Positions 52,265 to 61,939 of a DNA stretch of 64,000 nt are shown piece by piece; position 1 is the stretch's first letter; each line of letters begins with the position of its first letter. Origin of the DNA: VGBV01 sp963813725 (GTDB taxonomy: Bacteria > Actinomycetota > Thermoleophilia > Solirubrobacterales > 70-9). The position numbers were made by a program, and so were the translations under genes. The notes beneath the pieces were generated by a model, which saw only the letters and a list, made by a program, of their open reading frames with translations, did not search any database and was not told the DNA's origin. The stretch covers positions 1 through 64,000 of the forward strand of contig CAWFAI010000003.1 in assembly GCA_963813725.1 (NCBI GenBank), written 5' to 3'.

Positions 52265-52914
52265 CAACTCGCCCTCCCCTCGAGCTCCTTCAAGGCCTCC
52301 TGCGAGACCAACAGGGAGGCCGCGCCGATCACGTCGGCGACCCCCGCCGCGGTGGCCTGGGCGACCTGCACGCGCGGGATGTTGCGGAAGCTCTTGGCGG
52401 CGGACTCCTCCTCGGCTCCGATCACGACCAGGATCGGCCCGTCGGCGCCCCACTTCGCAAGCGCCTGGGCCGCCTGCTTCGTGGACGGCGCGTCGAAGCC
52501 CGAGCCGTCCAGGACGGCGACGGTGCCGCGCTCGGCGTGCACGCTGAGGGCGGCGCGGAGCGCGCGGCGGCGGGCCTTGCGGTTGATCTTGAAGGTGTAG
52601 TGGCGCGGCTTCGGGCCGAAGGCGACGCCGCCCCCGTAGCGGTGGGGAACGCCGAGGGCGCCGACGCGCGCGCGGCCCGTGCCCTTCTGCCGCCAGGCCT
52701 TGGCGGTGGTCATCGCCACCTCGCCGCGGGTCAGGGTCGAGTGGGTGCCGCGGCGCCTCGCGTTCAGGTCGGCGCGCGCCGCCTGGTGCACCAGGGACTC
52801 GTGGAAGGGCTCGGAGAACAGCGCCTTCGGCAGGTCCGCCTTGGCCTGCTTGCCCAGCACGGGCGCCTTCAGCGCCGCGCTGGATCCGCCGTTCGTGGCC
52901 TTGGCCTCAGCCAT
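52264..52914 (-). CDS. rplD: 50S ribosomal protein L4
   Basis: 216 aa. RGTHSTLTRGEVAMTTAKAW then QKGTGRARVGALGVPHRYGG is the diagnostic loop. Overlaps rplC by 8 nt. In other bacteria L4 represses the S10 operon; hairpins upstream of rpsJ are candidate targets. Confidence 0.97.
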   Translation of the reverse strand: MAEAKATNGGSSAALKAPVLGKQAKADLPKALFSEPFHESLVHQAARADLNARRRGTHSTLTRGEVAMTTAKAWRQKGTGRARVGALGVPHRYGGGVAFGPKPRHYTFKINRKARRRALRAALSVHAERGTVAVLDGSGFDAPSTKQAAQALAKWGADGPILVVIGAEEESAAKSFRNIPRVQVAQATAAGVADVIGAASLLVSQEALKELEGRAS

Positions 52915-53620
52915 CGGAGCGCACCTCCACAGTTGCGTTGCGGCCGCCGGGCACCGAGCCCTTGACCAGCAACAGATTGCGCTCGGCGTCGACGTCGTGG
53001 ATGGTGGCCCCGCGCTGGGTGCGGCGGCCCGCCCCCATGCGGCCGGGCATCTTCTGGCCGGGAAAGATCCTGGCGGGGTCGGCGCTGGCGCCGGCCGAGC
53101 CGGGGGCCCGGACGTTGTGTGAGCCGTGGGTGACGGGGCCGCGGCTGAAGTTGTGGCGCTTGATCGTGCCCTGGAAGCCCTTGCCGATCGAGACGGCGGC
53201 GACCTTCACCTTCTCGCCCGCCTCGAAGTCGGCCACGGTCACCTGGTCGCCCACCTTGCGCTCCCCGCCATCAGAGGAAGCGTCCTCGCCCCCGGCTGCG
53301 GGCGCTTCATCCTCCTTCGACGGCCCCTCCCCCTCCTTCGAACCTCCGCCGGCGGCTGGGAACTCGGCGTCGCGGAACTCGACGACCGAGCGCGAGGGAC
53401 CGGCGCCGGCCTTCTTCAGGTGGCCCAGCTCGGCTTTCGAGAGCTTGCGCTCGTCCGTGGGGTCACCGGCCAGCTGGACCGAGTCGTGGCCGTCGCGGTC
53501 GGCCTTGCGGATCCCCGTGATCGTGTTGGGGGCGGCCTCGATCACCGTCACCGGGATCGCGGCGCCGTCCTCGTCGAAGACGCGGGTCATGCCGAGCTTC
53601 TTGCCGACGATCGCGCTCAC
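52907..53620 (-). CDS. rplC: 50S ribosomal protein L3 with ~35-aa acidic insertion
   Basis: 237 aa. Core features: IVGKKLGMTRVFDEDGAAIP, KGFQGTIKRHNFSRGPVTHG. Residues about 87-121 form an inserted Gly/Glu/Ser/Asp-rich loop (GGSKEGEGPSKEDEAPAAGG) between the usual EFR strand and QVTVADF. It lies in the surface domain, not the internal arm. It starts 4 nt inside the rpsJ end. Confidence 0.96.
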   Translation of the reverse strand: MSAIVGKKLGMTRVFDEDGAAIPVTVIEAAPNTITGIRKADRDGHDSVQLAGDPTDERKLSKAELGHLKKAGAGPSRSVVEFRDAEFPAAGGGSKEGEGPSKEDEAPAAGGEDASSDGGERKVGDQVTVADFEAGEKVKVAAVSIGKGFQGTIKRHNFSRGPVTHGSHNVRAPGSAGASADPARIFPGQKMPGRMGAGRRTQRGATIHDVDAERNLLLVKGSVPGGRNATVEVRSDG

Positions 53621-53937
53621 AGGCGGATCTCCACGTCCACGCCCGCGGGCAGCGTCTCCATCCGCTGCAGCTCGTCGACGGTCTTCGGCGTCGGCTGGTG
53701 GATGTCGATCAGGCGCTTGTGGGTGCGGATCTCGAAATGCTCGCGCGAGTCCTTGTCCTTGAAGGGGCTGCGGATGACGCAGTAGACGTTCTTCTCGGTG
53801 GGCAGCGGGACGGGCCCGGACACGGTGGCGCCGGTCCGCTCGGCGGTCCCGACGATCTCCTGGGCAGCCCGGTCTATGGCGTCGTGGTCATACGCCTTGA
53901 GCCGAATCCTGATCTTTCCCGATGTCAGTGAGGCCAT
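53617..53937 (-). CDS. rpsJ: 30S ribosomal protein S10
   Basis: 106 aa. IRIRLKAYDHDAIDRAAQEI and THKRLIDIHQPTPKTVDELQ are diagnostic. First gene of the S10 segment; the 177 nt to tuf hold two large hairpins. Confidence 0.98.
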   Translation of the reverse strand: MASLTSGKIRIRLKAYDHDAIDRAAQEIVGTAERTGATVSGPVPLPTEKNVYCVIRSPFKDKDSREHFEIRTHKRLIDIHQPTPKTVDELQRMETLPAGVDVEIRL

Positions 53938-53998
53938 TGCCTCGTCGCTTCCTTTGTCTTCCTCAAACGTCTGTTTTCAGTGGTCTGATGACGCAACT

Positions 53999-54026
53999 GG
54001 GGCGCTGCCGTGTGAGGCAACGCCCC
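53999..54026 (-). promoter_or_regulatory. S10-leader hairpin
   Basis: GGGGCGcTGCC (53999-54009), loop GTGTGA, GGCAaCGCCCC (54016-54026): ten pairs with one central mismatch, ending 62 nt before the rpsJ start in the direction of transcription. Candidate S10-operon leader or a tuf terminator. Confidence 0.55.
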
Positions 54027-54083
54027 GGTCGTATGTCTTGTGGTTTCGCGGCCCTTGCCCAACTCATCCGAGGGCCGCACGTA

Positions 54084-54110
54084 AAGCGGGCCCCGGATCG
54101 GGGCCCGCTT
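54084..54110 (-). terminator. Hairpin immediately after tuf
   Basis: AAGCGGGCCCC (54084-54094), loop GGATC, GGGGCCCGCTT (54100-54110): a perfect 11-bp stem only 4 nt past the tuf stop. Very stable but without a U-run. It likely terminates, attenuates or protects the tuf message before rpsJ. Confidence 0.65.
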
Positions 54111-54114
54111 GCAG

Positions 54115-55299
<1,185 letters not shown>

Positions 55300-55362
55300 C
55301 TCGCTCCTTTGGCTCTCTTGGTCTGTCTAAGTCGGGTTTTTCGTGCGTCTAGAAGTCTGTTG

Positions 55363-55382
55363 GTTCGTGTGCGGACGAACCT
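55363..55382 (-). promoter_or_regulatory. fusA-tuf intercistronic hairpin
   Basis: GGTTCGT (55363-55369), 6-nt loop, ACGAACC (55376-55382): a perfect 7-bp stem in the tuf leader. A TATATT sequence on the minus strand (55388-55393) lies just upstream and could be a -10 for a separate tuf promoter, but no matching -35 was seen. Confidence 0.45.
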
Positions 55383-55426
55383 GGGGAATATAGCCACCCC
55401 ACGCGGGCTTCGTGCCTAGCTCGCTC

Positions 55427-57541
<2,115 letters not shown>

Positions 57542-57649
57542 GGTTCGGGTCTCTTGTTCCTTGGTCTAAGTTCGTGGATGCCTGTTGGAGAGAGACAACC
57601 GCACAAGCGAGCGCTTCGGAGCGGATAGATTGGACCCGTTTCAGCGCAC

Positions 57650-57670
57650 AAAAAAGGCCCTGCCGGGCCT
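57650..57670 (-). terminator. Intrinsic terminator upstream of fusA
   Basis: On the minus strand: AGGCCC, loop GGCA, GGGCCT followed by a run of six T (57655 down to 57650). A textbook terminator, 109 nt before the fusA start. It would stop readthrough from the direction of rpsG and the opposite-strand block, making fusA-tuf an independent transcript. The 258-nt gap (57542-57799) otherwise shows no gene. Confidence 0.75.
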
Positions 57671-57799
57671 GAGCGCTGGCGCATCAGATGACCCGACCTG
57701 CTCCTATGTGTCGTCGTTCTCCATTGAAGCGGCTATTGCCCGCGTCCGCACCCGGCTCTCCGGAGGCGTGCGTGGGCCAGGCGCGATGATAGCAAGGGC

Positions 57800-59089
57800 A
57801 TGATGGGCTCCAGAGAGGGATTCAGAGAGCGCCGCAGGCGCAAGAAGGCCGCCAGGGACGCCCTGGCGGAGAAGACGGAGATGGTCCGCGCCGAGGCCAG
57901 GGCGAGGGCCGAGGAGAGAGCGCGAGCCGAGGAGCGCGAGAAGGCCGAGGTGAAGGCGCGGGCCAAGGCGGAGGCCGAGGCGAGGACCCGGGCCGAGGCG
58001 GAAGCCGGGGGTAAGCCCCAGGCAGAGGCAGAGCGGAAGGCCCGCGCCGAGGTCAGGGCCAAGCAGCGCTCGCTCCGCAGGCCCAAGCAGCCCCGTCGTC
58101 CCCGCCGCGGGCCGAAGGAGTCCCGTCGTCGTCGCCGCCGGCAGCGCCGCGGCCTCTCGCGGCGCGAACGCGTCGCGCTCCATCGCGCCCAGCTGGATGA
58201 GCTGCGGGTCTGGGTCAAGGGAGTCGGGCTCGAGTCGAGGCGGCGCGCGAAGGGCGCCTGGGCGGGCGGAAGACGACGGGCAGAGCCGGTGCTGGCGCGC
58301 GCCCGCAAGTGGCTGGCGCCCGTCGCTACCGCGATCGGGGCCGTGCTGCGCCCGCTGGGCCGAGCCATCCGGGCGGTGCTGGCGCCGATCGCCCCCTACG
58401 CCTCGGCGGTCATCCTCGCCCCCCTGTACGGACTCGGCGCCCTGCTTGACGCGATGCTGGCGGCGCTGTCCTGGGCCCGCGACCGGATCGTCGACGCGGC
58501 CCGCGCCGGCGCGCGCTGGGTCGACGCTCACGTGACGCCTGCGAGGACGTTCGCGCTGATCGCCGCGGCCGCCGCGGTGGCCCTCGCCGCATCGCAGTTC
58601 ATCGACTACCGCGCCACCGCCATCGGCGCAGAGCAGTACGAGGGCGTGTACGAGGGCGAGGTCCAGACGGTCGCGCCGCCGCCGAGCATCGACCAGAAGC
58701 CGACTGGCGACCCCCACTTCTACGCCCTGCTGCCGCTGGCGATCGCCGCCCTTCCCCTGACCTGGCTGGCGCTGCGCGGCCGCCGCCGCCTGGCCCTGTG
58801 GGTGGCGGCGATCGGAGCCGTCGGGGTCGTGGTGACGCTGGCGGTCGACCTCCCTCAGGGCCTCGAGACCGGCAGGGCCGGCGACGCCTACGAGGGCACC
58901 GAGGCCCAGCTGATCGAGGGCTTCTGGACGCAGCTGCTCGCCTCGCTGGCGCTGGTCGGCTGCGGGCTGGGGCTGAGCCGCGCCAACACCGAGGCCGGGA
59001 GGAATCGCAACCGCGACCTCGCCGCCGGTTCGAGCGTGACCCAGGGCGGCGGGCCCGGCCGGGCCGCCGGCTGGGGGGCCGGCGCGTGA
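57800..59089 (+). CDS. Coiled-coil plus four-span membrane protein (module copy 1)
   Basis: 429 aa. Residues about 10-95 form an Ala/Glu/Arg coiled coil (RAEARARAEERARAEEREKA), followed by a very basic stretch (SRRRRRRQRRG). A hydrophobic domain at about 265-415 begins FALIAAAAAVALAASQFIDY and has four spans. A loop VDLPQGLETGRAGDAYEG and a GFWTQLLASL motif are shared with the next gene. No family recognised. It ends by GTGA overlap with the next gene. The basic coiled coil suggests nucleic acid or ribosome contact. Confidence 0.7.
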   Translation: MMGSREGFRERRRRKKAARDALAEKTEMVRAEARARAEERARAEEREKAEVKARAKAEAEARTRAEAEAGGKPQAEAERKARAEVRAKQRSLRRPKQPRRPRRGPKESRRRRRRQRRGLSRRERVALHRAQLDELRVWVKGVGLESRRRAKGAWAGGRRRAEPVLARARKWLAPVATAIGAVLRPLGRAIRAVLAPIAPYASAVILAPLYGLGALLDAMLAALSWARDRIVDAARAGARWVDAHVTPARTFALIAAAAAVALAASQFIDYRATAIGAEQYEGVYEGEVQTVAPPPSIDQKPTGDPHFYALLPLAIAALPLTWLALRGRRRLALWVAAIGAVGVVVTLAVDLPQGLETGRAGDAYEGTEAQLIEGFWTQLLASLALVGCGLGLSRANTEAGRNRNRDLAAGSSVTQGGGPGRAAGWGAGA

Positions 59090-59616
59090 AGCGCCGCACC
59101 GAGACGCTGCTGGTGCTCGCCTGCGCCGGCGCCGCAGCGTTGCTGGCCGCCTCCCAGTTCACCAACCTGTTCGAGCTGACGCCGTCGGGCGGCGAAGCCC
59201 TGGGCGAGATCGAGGCGACCGACCAGCACGGCTACGCGACGCTGATCGTCGCGGTGCTGGCGCTGGCGCTGCTGGTGGTGGCCCTCGCGGCGCGGGACGA
59301 TTCGCTCGCCCAGGGCGCCAGCTTCGGCGTCGCCGTCTGCGGAGTGATCTCGCTGTTGATCTTCCTGGTCATCGACCTGCCCGACGCGGGCAGCATCGGG
59401 GCTCTCGACGATGACTCCTTCATCGACGCCAAGGCCGAGCCCGCCGCGGGCTTCTGGTTCGAGCTGGTGGGCGCGCTGGTGCTGACCGCGTGCGGCGCGG
59501 CGCTGGCGACGATGCGGCGGGAGCGGTCCGGTACGGCCGGCAGGGACGACGTTGGCGGGTTAGCTTCGCATAGCGACACAAACCCGCCAACTTCGGCGGG
59601 TATCTACCAGCGGTAG
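59086..59616 (+). CDS. Four-span membrane protein (module copy 2)
   Basis: 176 aa. Essentially only the hydrophobic module of the preceding gene: LLAASQFTNLFEL, a second span LIVAVLALALLVVALAA, then IDLPDAGSIGALDDDSFIDA and GFWFELVGALVLTACGAALA. The GTG start (59086-59088) overlaps the previous stop, so the pair is translationally coupled. The last residues (NPPTSAGIYQR) are encoded inside a hairpin region and overlap the rpsG stop on the other strand by 13 nt. Function unknown. Confidence 0.72.
   Translation: MKRRTETLLVLACAGAAALLAASQFTNLFELTPSGGEALGEIEATDQHGYATLIVAVLALALLVVALAARDDSLAQGASFGVAVCGVISLLIFLVIDLPDAGSIGALDDDSFIDAKAEPAAGFWFELVGALVLTACGAALATMRRERSGTAGRDDVGGLASHSDTNPPTSAGIYQR
59551..59601. 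terminator. Competing hairpins at the rpsG 3' end
   Basis: GTTGGCGGGTT (59551-59561) pairs perfectly with AACCCGCCAAC (59581-59591). Alternatively ACCCGCC (59582-59588) pairs with GGCGGGT (59595-59601). The two structures share bases and exclude each other. The second stem, on the minus strand, starts 3 nt after the rpsG stop and is followed by TTTGTG, terminator-like. Confidence 0.6.
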
Positions 59617-60074
59617 TGGGCGAAGGCCTTGTTGGCCTGCGCCATGCGGTAGATGTCGTCCTTGCGCTTCCAGGCGTTGCCCTGCTGCTTGGCCGCGTCG
59701 AGGATCTCGTTGGCGAGGCGCTCGGGCATCGACTTCTCCCCACGGGCGCGGGCGAACTCGACGAGCCAGCGCACGGCCAGGGTGCGGGCGCGGCGGGCGG
59801 GGACCTCGACGGGCACCTGGTAGGTGGCGCCGCCGACCCGGCGCGAGCGGACCTCGAGCACGGGGGTGAGCTGCTTGATCGCGTTCTCCAGTTCCTCGAC
59901 GGGGTTGTTGCCGGTGCGCTCTCCGACCACCGAGAGCGCGTCGTAGGTGATCTGCTCGGCGAGCGACTTCTTGCCGGCCGTCATCACCTTGTTGATGACC
60001 TGCTGCACCAGCCGGCTGCGGTAGAGCGAGTCCGGCTCCAAGGGGCGGATCGTGGCCTGGTTGCGTCGCGGCAT
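59604..60074 (-). CDS. rpsG: 30S ribosomal protein S7
   Basis: 156 aa, standard length. MPRRNQATIRPLEPDSLYRS, EVRSRRVGGATYQVPVEV and the ARARGEKSMPERLANEILDA loop identify S7, primary binder of the 16S 3' domain. 3 nt after rpsL. Confidence 0.98.
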   Translation of the reverse strand: MPRRNQATIRPLEPDSLYRSRLVQQVINKVMTAGKKSLAEQITYDALSVVGERTGNNPVEELENAIKQLTPVLEVRSRRVGGATYQVPVEVPARRARTLAVRWLVEFARARGEKSMPERLANEILDAAKQQGNAWKRKDDIYRMAQANKAFAHYRW

Positions 60075-60077
60075 GCG

Positions 60078-60485
60078 TCAGGGAACTAGGTCAGAAGCCT
60101 TGACGCCGTACAGCGAACGGCCCTGCTTGCGGTCCGAGACGCCGGCGGCGTCGAGCGTGCCCCGCACGATCTTGTAGCGGACGCCGGGAAGGTCCTTGAC
60201 GCGGCCGCCTCGTACGAGCACGACGGAGTGCTCCTGGAGGTTGTGCCCCTCGCCGGGGATGTAGGTGGTGACCTCCATCTGGTTGGTCAGCCGCACGCGG
60301 GCGATCTTGCGCAGCGCGGAGTTCGGCTTCTTGGGGGTCACGGTGGCGACGCGGGTGCAGACGCCGCGGCGCTGGGGAGCGGCCACGCGCTTCTTGCGAC
60401 CCTGGCCAGACTTCAGGCCCGGCGTCGACATCTTCTTCGGCTTGGGGTTGCGGCCCTTGCGGACCAGTTGGTTCGTGTTCGGCAC
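60078..60485 (-). CDS. rpsL: 30S ribosomal protein S12
   Basis: 135 aa, about 11 longer than E. coli because of a basic N-terminal loop (STPGLKSGQGRKK). RRGVCTRVATVTPKKPNSAL carries the decoding-site lysine; the second loop VRGGRVKDLPGVRYKIVRGT is normal. Both streptomycin-sensitive lysines are present. Confidence 0.98.
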   Translation of the reverse strand: MPNTNQLVRKGRNPKPKKMSTPGLKSGQGRKKRVAAPQRRGVCTRVATVTPKKPNSALRKIARVRLTNQMEVTTYIPGEGHNLQEHSVVLVRGGRVKDLPGVRYKIVRGTLDAAGVSDRKQGRSLYGVKASDLVP

Positions 60486-60577
60486 GGTCGGGCAGGATAG
60501 CGAGATAAATCGGCCACCTCCTCGGGCACGCCCTGCGCGGGTACCTCGCGGGCACCCCGCCTCGTAACCTCCAAGCC

Positions 60578-61075
60578 GTGGAGAAGAGCGAGAAGCCGCT
60601 GCTCGCCGTCGACGTGGACGGAGTCATCAGCCTGTTCGGCTATGAGCAGTCGAACGATGACGCGCCGGGCGAGTTCCACCTGGTCGACGGGATGCTGCAC
60701 TGCATCTCGATGCCGACCGGTCCCCGGCTGAACCGGCTGGCCGAGACCTACGACCTGGTCTGGGCGACCGGCTGGGAGGACCGCGCCAACGACTACCTGC
60801 CGGGCATCCTCGGCGTCCCCGAGCTGCCATTCCTGACCTTCGACGGCGAGGCCCGCTTCGGCACCGCCCACTGGAAGCTGGCGGCGCTCGAGGCCTACGC
60901 CGGCGATCGCCCTCTGGCGTGGATCGACGACAGCCTGGATCTGAGCTGCTCCAGCTGGGCCGAGGCGCGCGAGGCCCCGACGCTGCTGGTGCCGACCGAC
61001 CCGGAGATCGGCCTCGAGGACGGCCACGTCGCCGCGCTCGAGGCCTGGGCCGCGGACGGCTACAGCGTCCGCTAG
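60578..61075 (+). CDS. HAD-superfamily domain protein
   Basis: 165 aa. DVDGVISLFG at residues 12-21 is HAD motif I (DxDG), and WATGWEDRANDYL is the motif II region. WIDDSLD near residue 115 is motif IV, as in the compact HAD domain of RNA-repair 'Swiss army knife' proteins. Phosphatase activity is likely but the substrate is unknown. GTG start, divergent from rpsL by 92 nt. Confidence 0.85.
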   Translation: MEKSEKPLLAVDVDGVISLFGYEQSNDDAPGEFHLVDGMLHCISMPTGPRLNRLAETYDLVWATGWEDRANDYLPGILGVPELPFLTFDGEARFGTAHWKLAALEAYAGDRPLAWIDDSLDLSCSSWAEAREAPTLLVPTDPEIGLEDGHVAALEAWAADGYSVR

Positions 61076-61116
61076 CGCTTTGCGCCGCAGCGCGCGGCGT
61101 CTAGACTCCTTCGGGG

Positions 61117-61428
61117 ATGGAGGGCGTGTGGCCGATCATCTTCCTCGCCGTGGTGCTGAAGATCCCGGTCTTCTTCGGCATCTGGCTCGTCTGGTGGGCG
61201 TCGAAGAGCTACGACGAGTTCGCCGAGGACGAGAGGCCGGGGGCCGAGGACCACGGCTTCCGCCGCTGGCGCCGCCAGCCGCGCCCCAAGGGCCCCCGCC
61301 GCGGCCCGCACGGGGGCACGGCCGTCGCGCTGCCCGATTGCCCGCCGAGGGGTCGCAAGGCCGCCCGCCTTCGGAGCGGCGCGCCAGCGCCGCGACTTGC
61401 TCGAAGCGGCCGCCGCGACCCCGACTGA
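61117..61428 (+). CDS. Small single-span membrane protein
   Basis: 103 aa. One N-terminal span (WPIIFLAVVLKIPVFFGIWLVWWA), then acidic SYDEFAEDERPGAE, and a basic Pro/Arg-rich tail. The first 60 residues look protein-like; the tail is low complexity and could be a frame artefact. Stop overlaps the first copy of a 21-bp direct repeat. Confidence 0.55.
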   Translation: MEGVWPIIFLAVVLKIPVFFGIWLVWWASKSYDEFAEDERPGAEDHGFRRWRRQPRPKGPRRGPHGGTAVALPDCPPRGRKAARLRSGAPAPRLARSGRRDPD

Positions 61429-61476
61429 TGGCGAAGCCGTCAGCCGGCCCCGGCTTGATGGCGAAGCCGTCAGCCG
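61426..61476. repeat. Short direct repeat, period 30
   Basis: TGATGGCGAAGCCGTCAGCC plus G occurs identically at 61426-61446 and 61456-61476, with a 9-nt spacer that ends similarly to the flank. A recent slippage or a residue of rearrangement between the small membrane gene and the DUF5701 fragment. Confidence 0.8.
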
Positions 61477-61838
61477 ATCCGCTCGACGCAGCTCGCTGAC
61501 CCCAGCCAGGTGTGCGGGTTGCCCGCCCAGCACCAGCCCAGCTTCGGAGCGCCCTTGCTGATCCAGATCGCGGTCACCCGCTTGTCGCCGCAGCGCGAGC
61601 CGGGAAGCGAGAACCCGGCATTGCGGTCGACGGCCTCGGGGCGCTGGGCGACCAGAGCGATGCCCTCCTGCAGGGTGAGGGGGGAGCGGCCCGCCTGCAG
61701 GATGCGCGGCAGGGCGTCGTCCGGAGTGACGTTGCGGAGATCCAGACCCGGGTCGGCGTCCACCAGCTCGTAGTCGCCCTCGGGCAGCTCGATCGCCTCG
61801 ATCGGCTCGAATCGCTCGTACTCACCGGGCTCGAGCAT
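61470..61838 (-). CDS. DUF5701-like protein, N-terminally truncated
   Basis: 122 aa from the only in-frame ATG (61836-61838). The C-terminal block (NVTPDDALPRIL, TLQEGIALVAQRPEAVDRN, FSLPGSRCGDKRVTAIWISK, LGWCWAGNPHTWLGSASC) matches the DUF5701 family as I remember it. Family proteins are about 200 aa. The frame stays open upstream (VRSNELRTLSRALESIEWRG looks homologous), but then runs into the rpoC 3' end with no start codon. The N-terminal half is missing or displaced: truncated gene or misassembly. Confidence 0.7.
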   Translation of the reverse strand: MLEPGEYERFEPIEAIELPEGDYELVDADPGLDLRNVTPDDALPRILQAGRSPLTLQEGIALVAQRPEAVDRNAGFSLPGSRCGDKRVTAIWISKGAPKLGWCWAGNPHTWLGSASCVERIG

Positions 61839-61939
61839 CGTCAGGGCCGGCGCACCGCGCCACTCGATCGACTCGAGGGCGCGGCTGAGCGTCCGCAGCT
61901 CGTTGCTGCGGACCGTGACCCGCGTGGCCGCCCGTGCGC

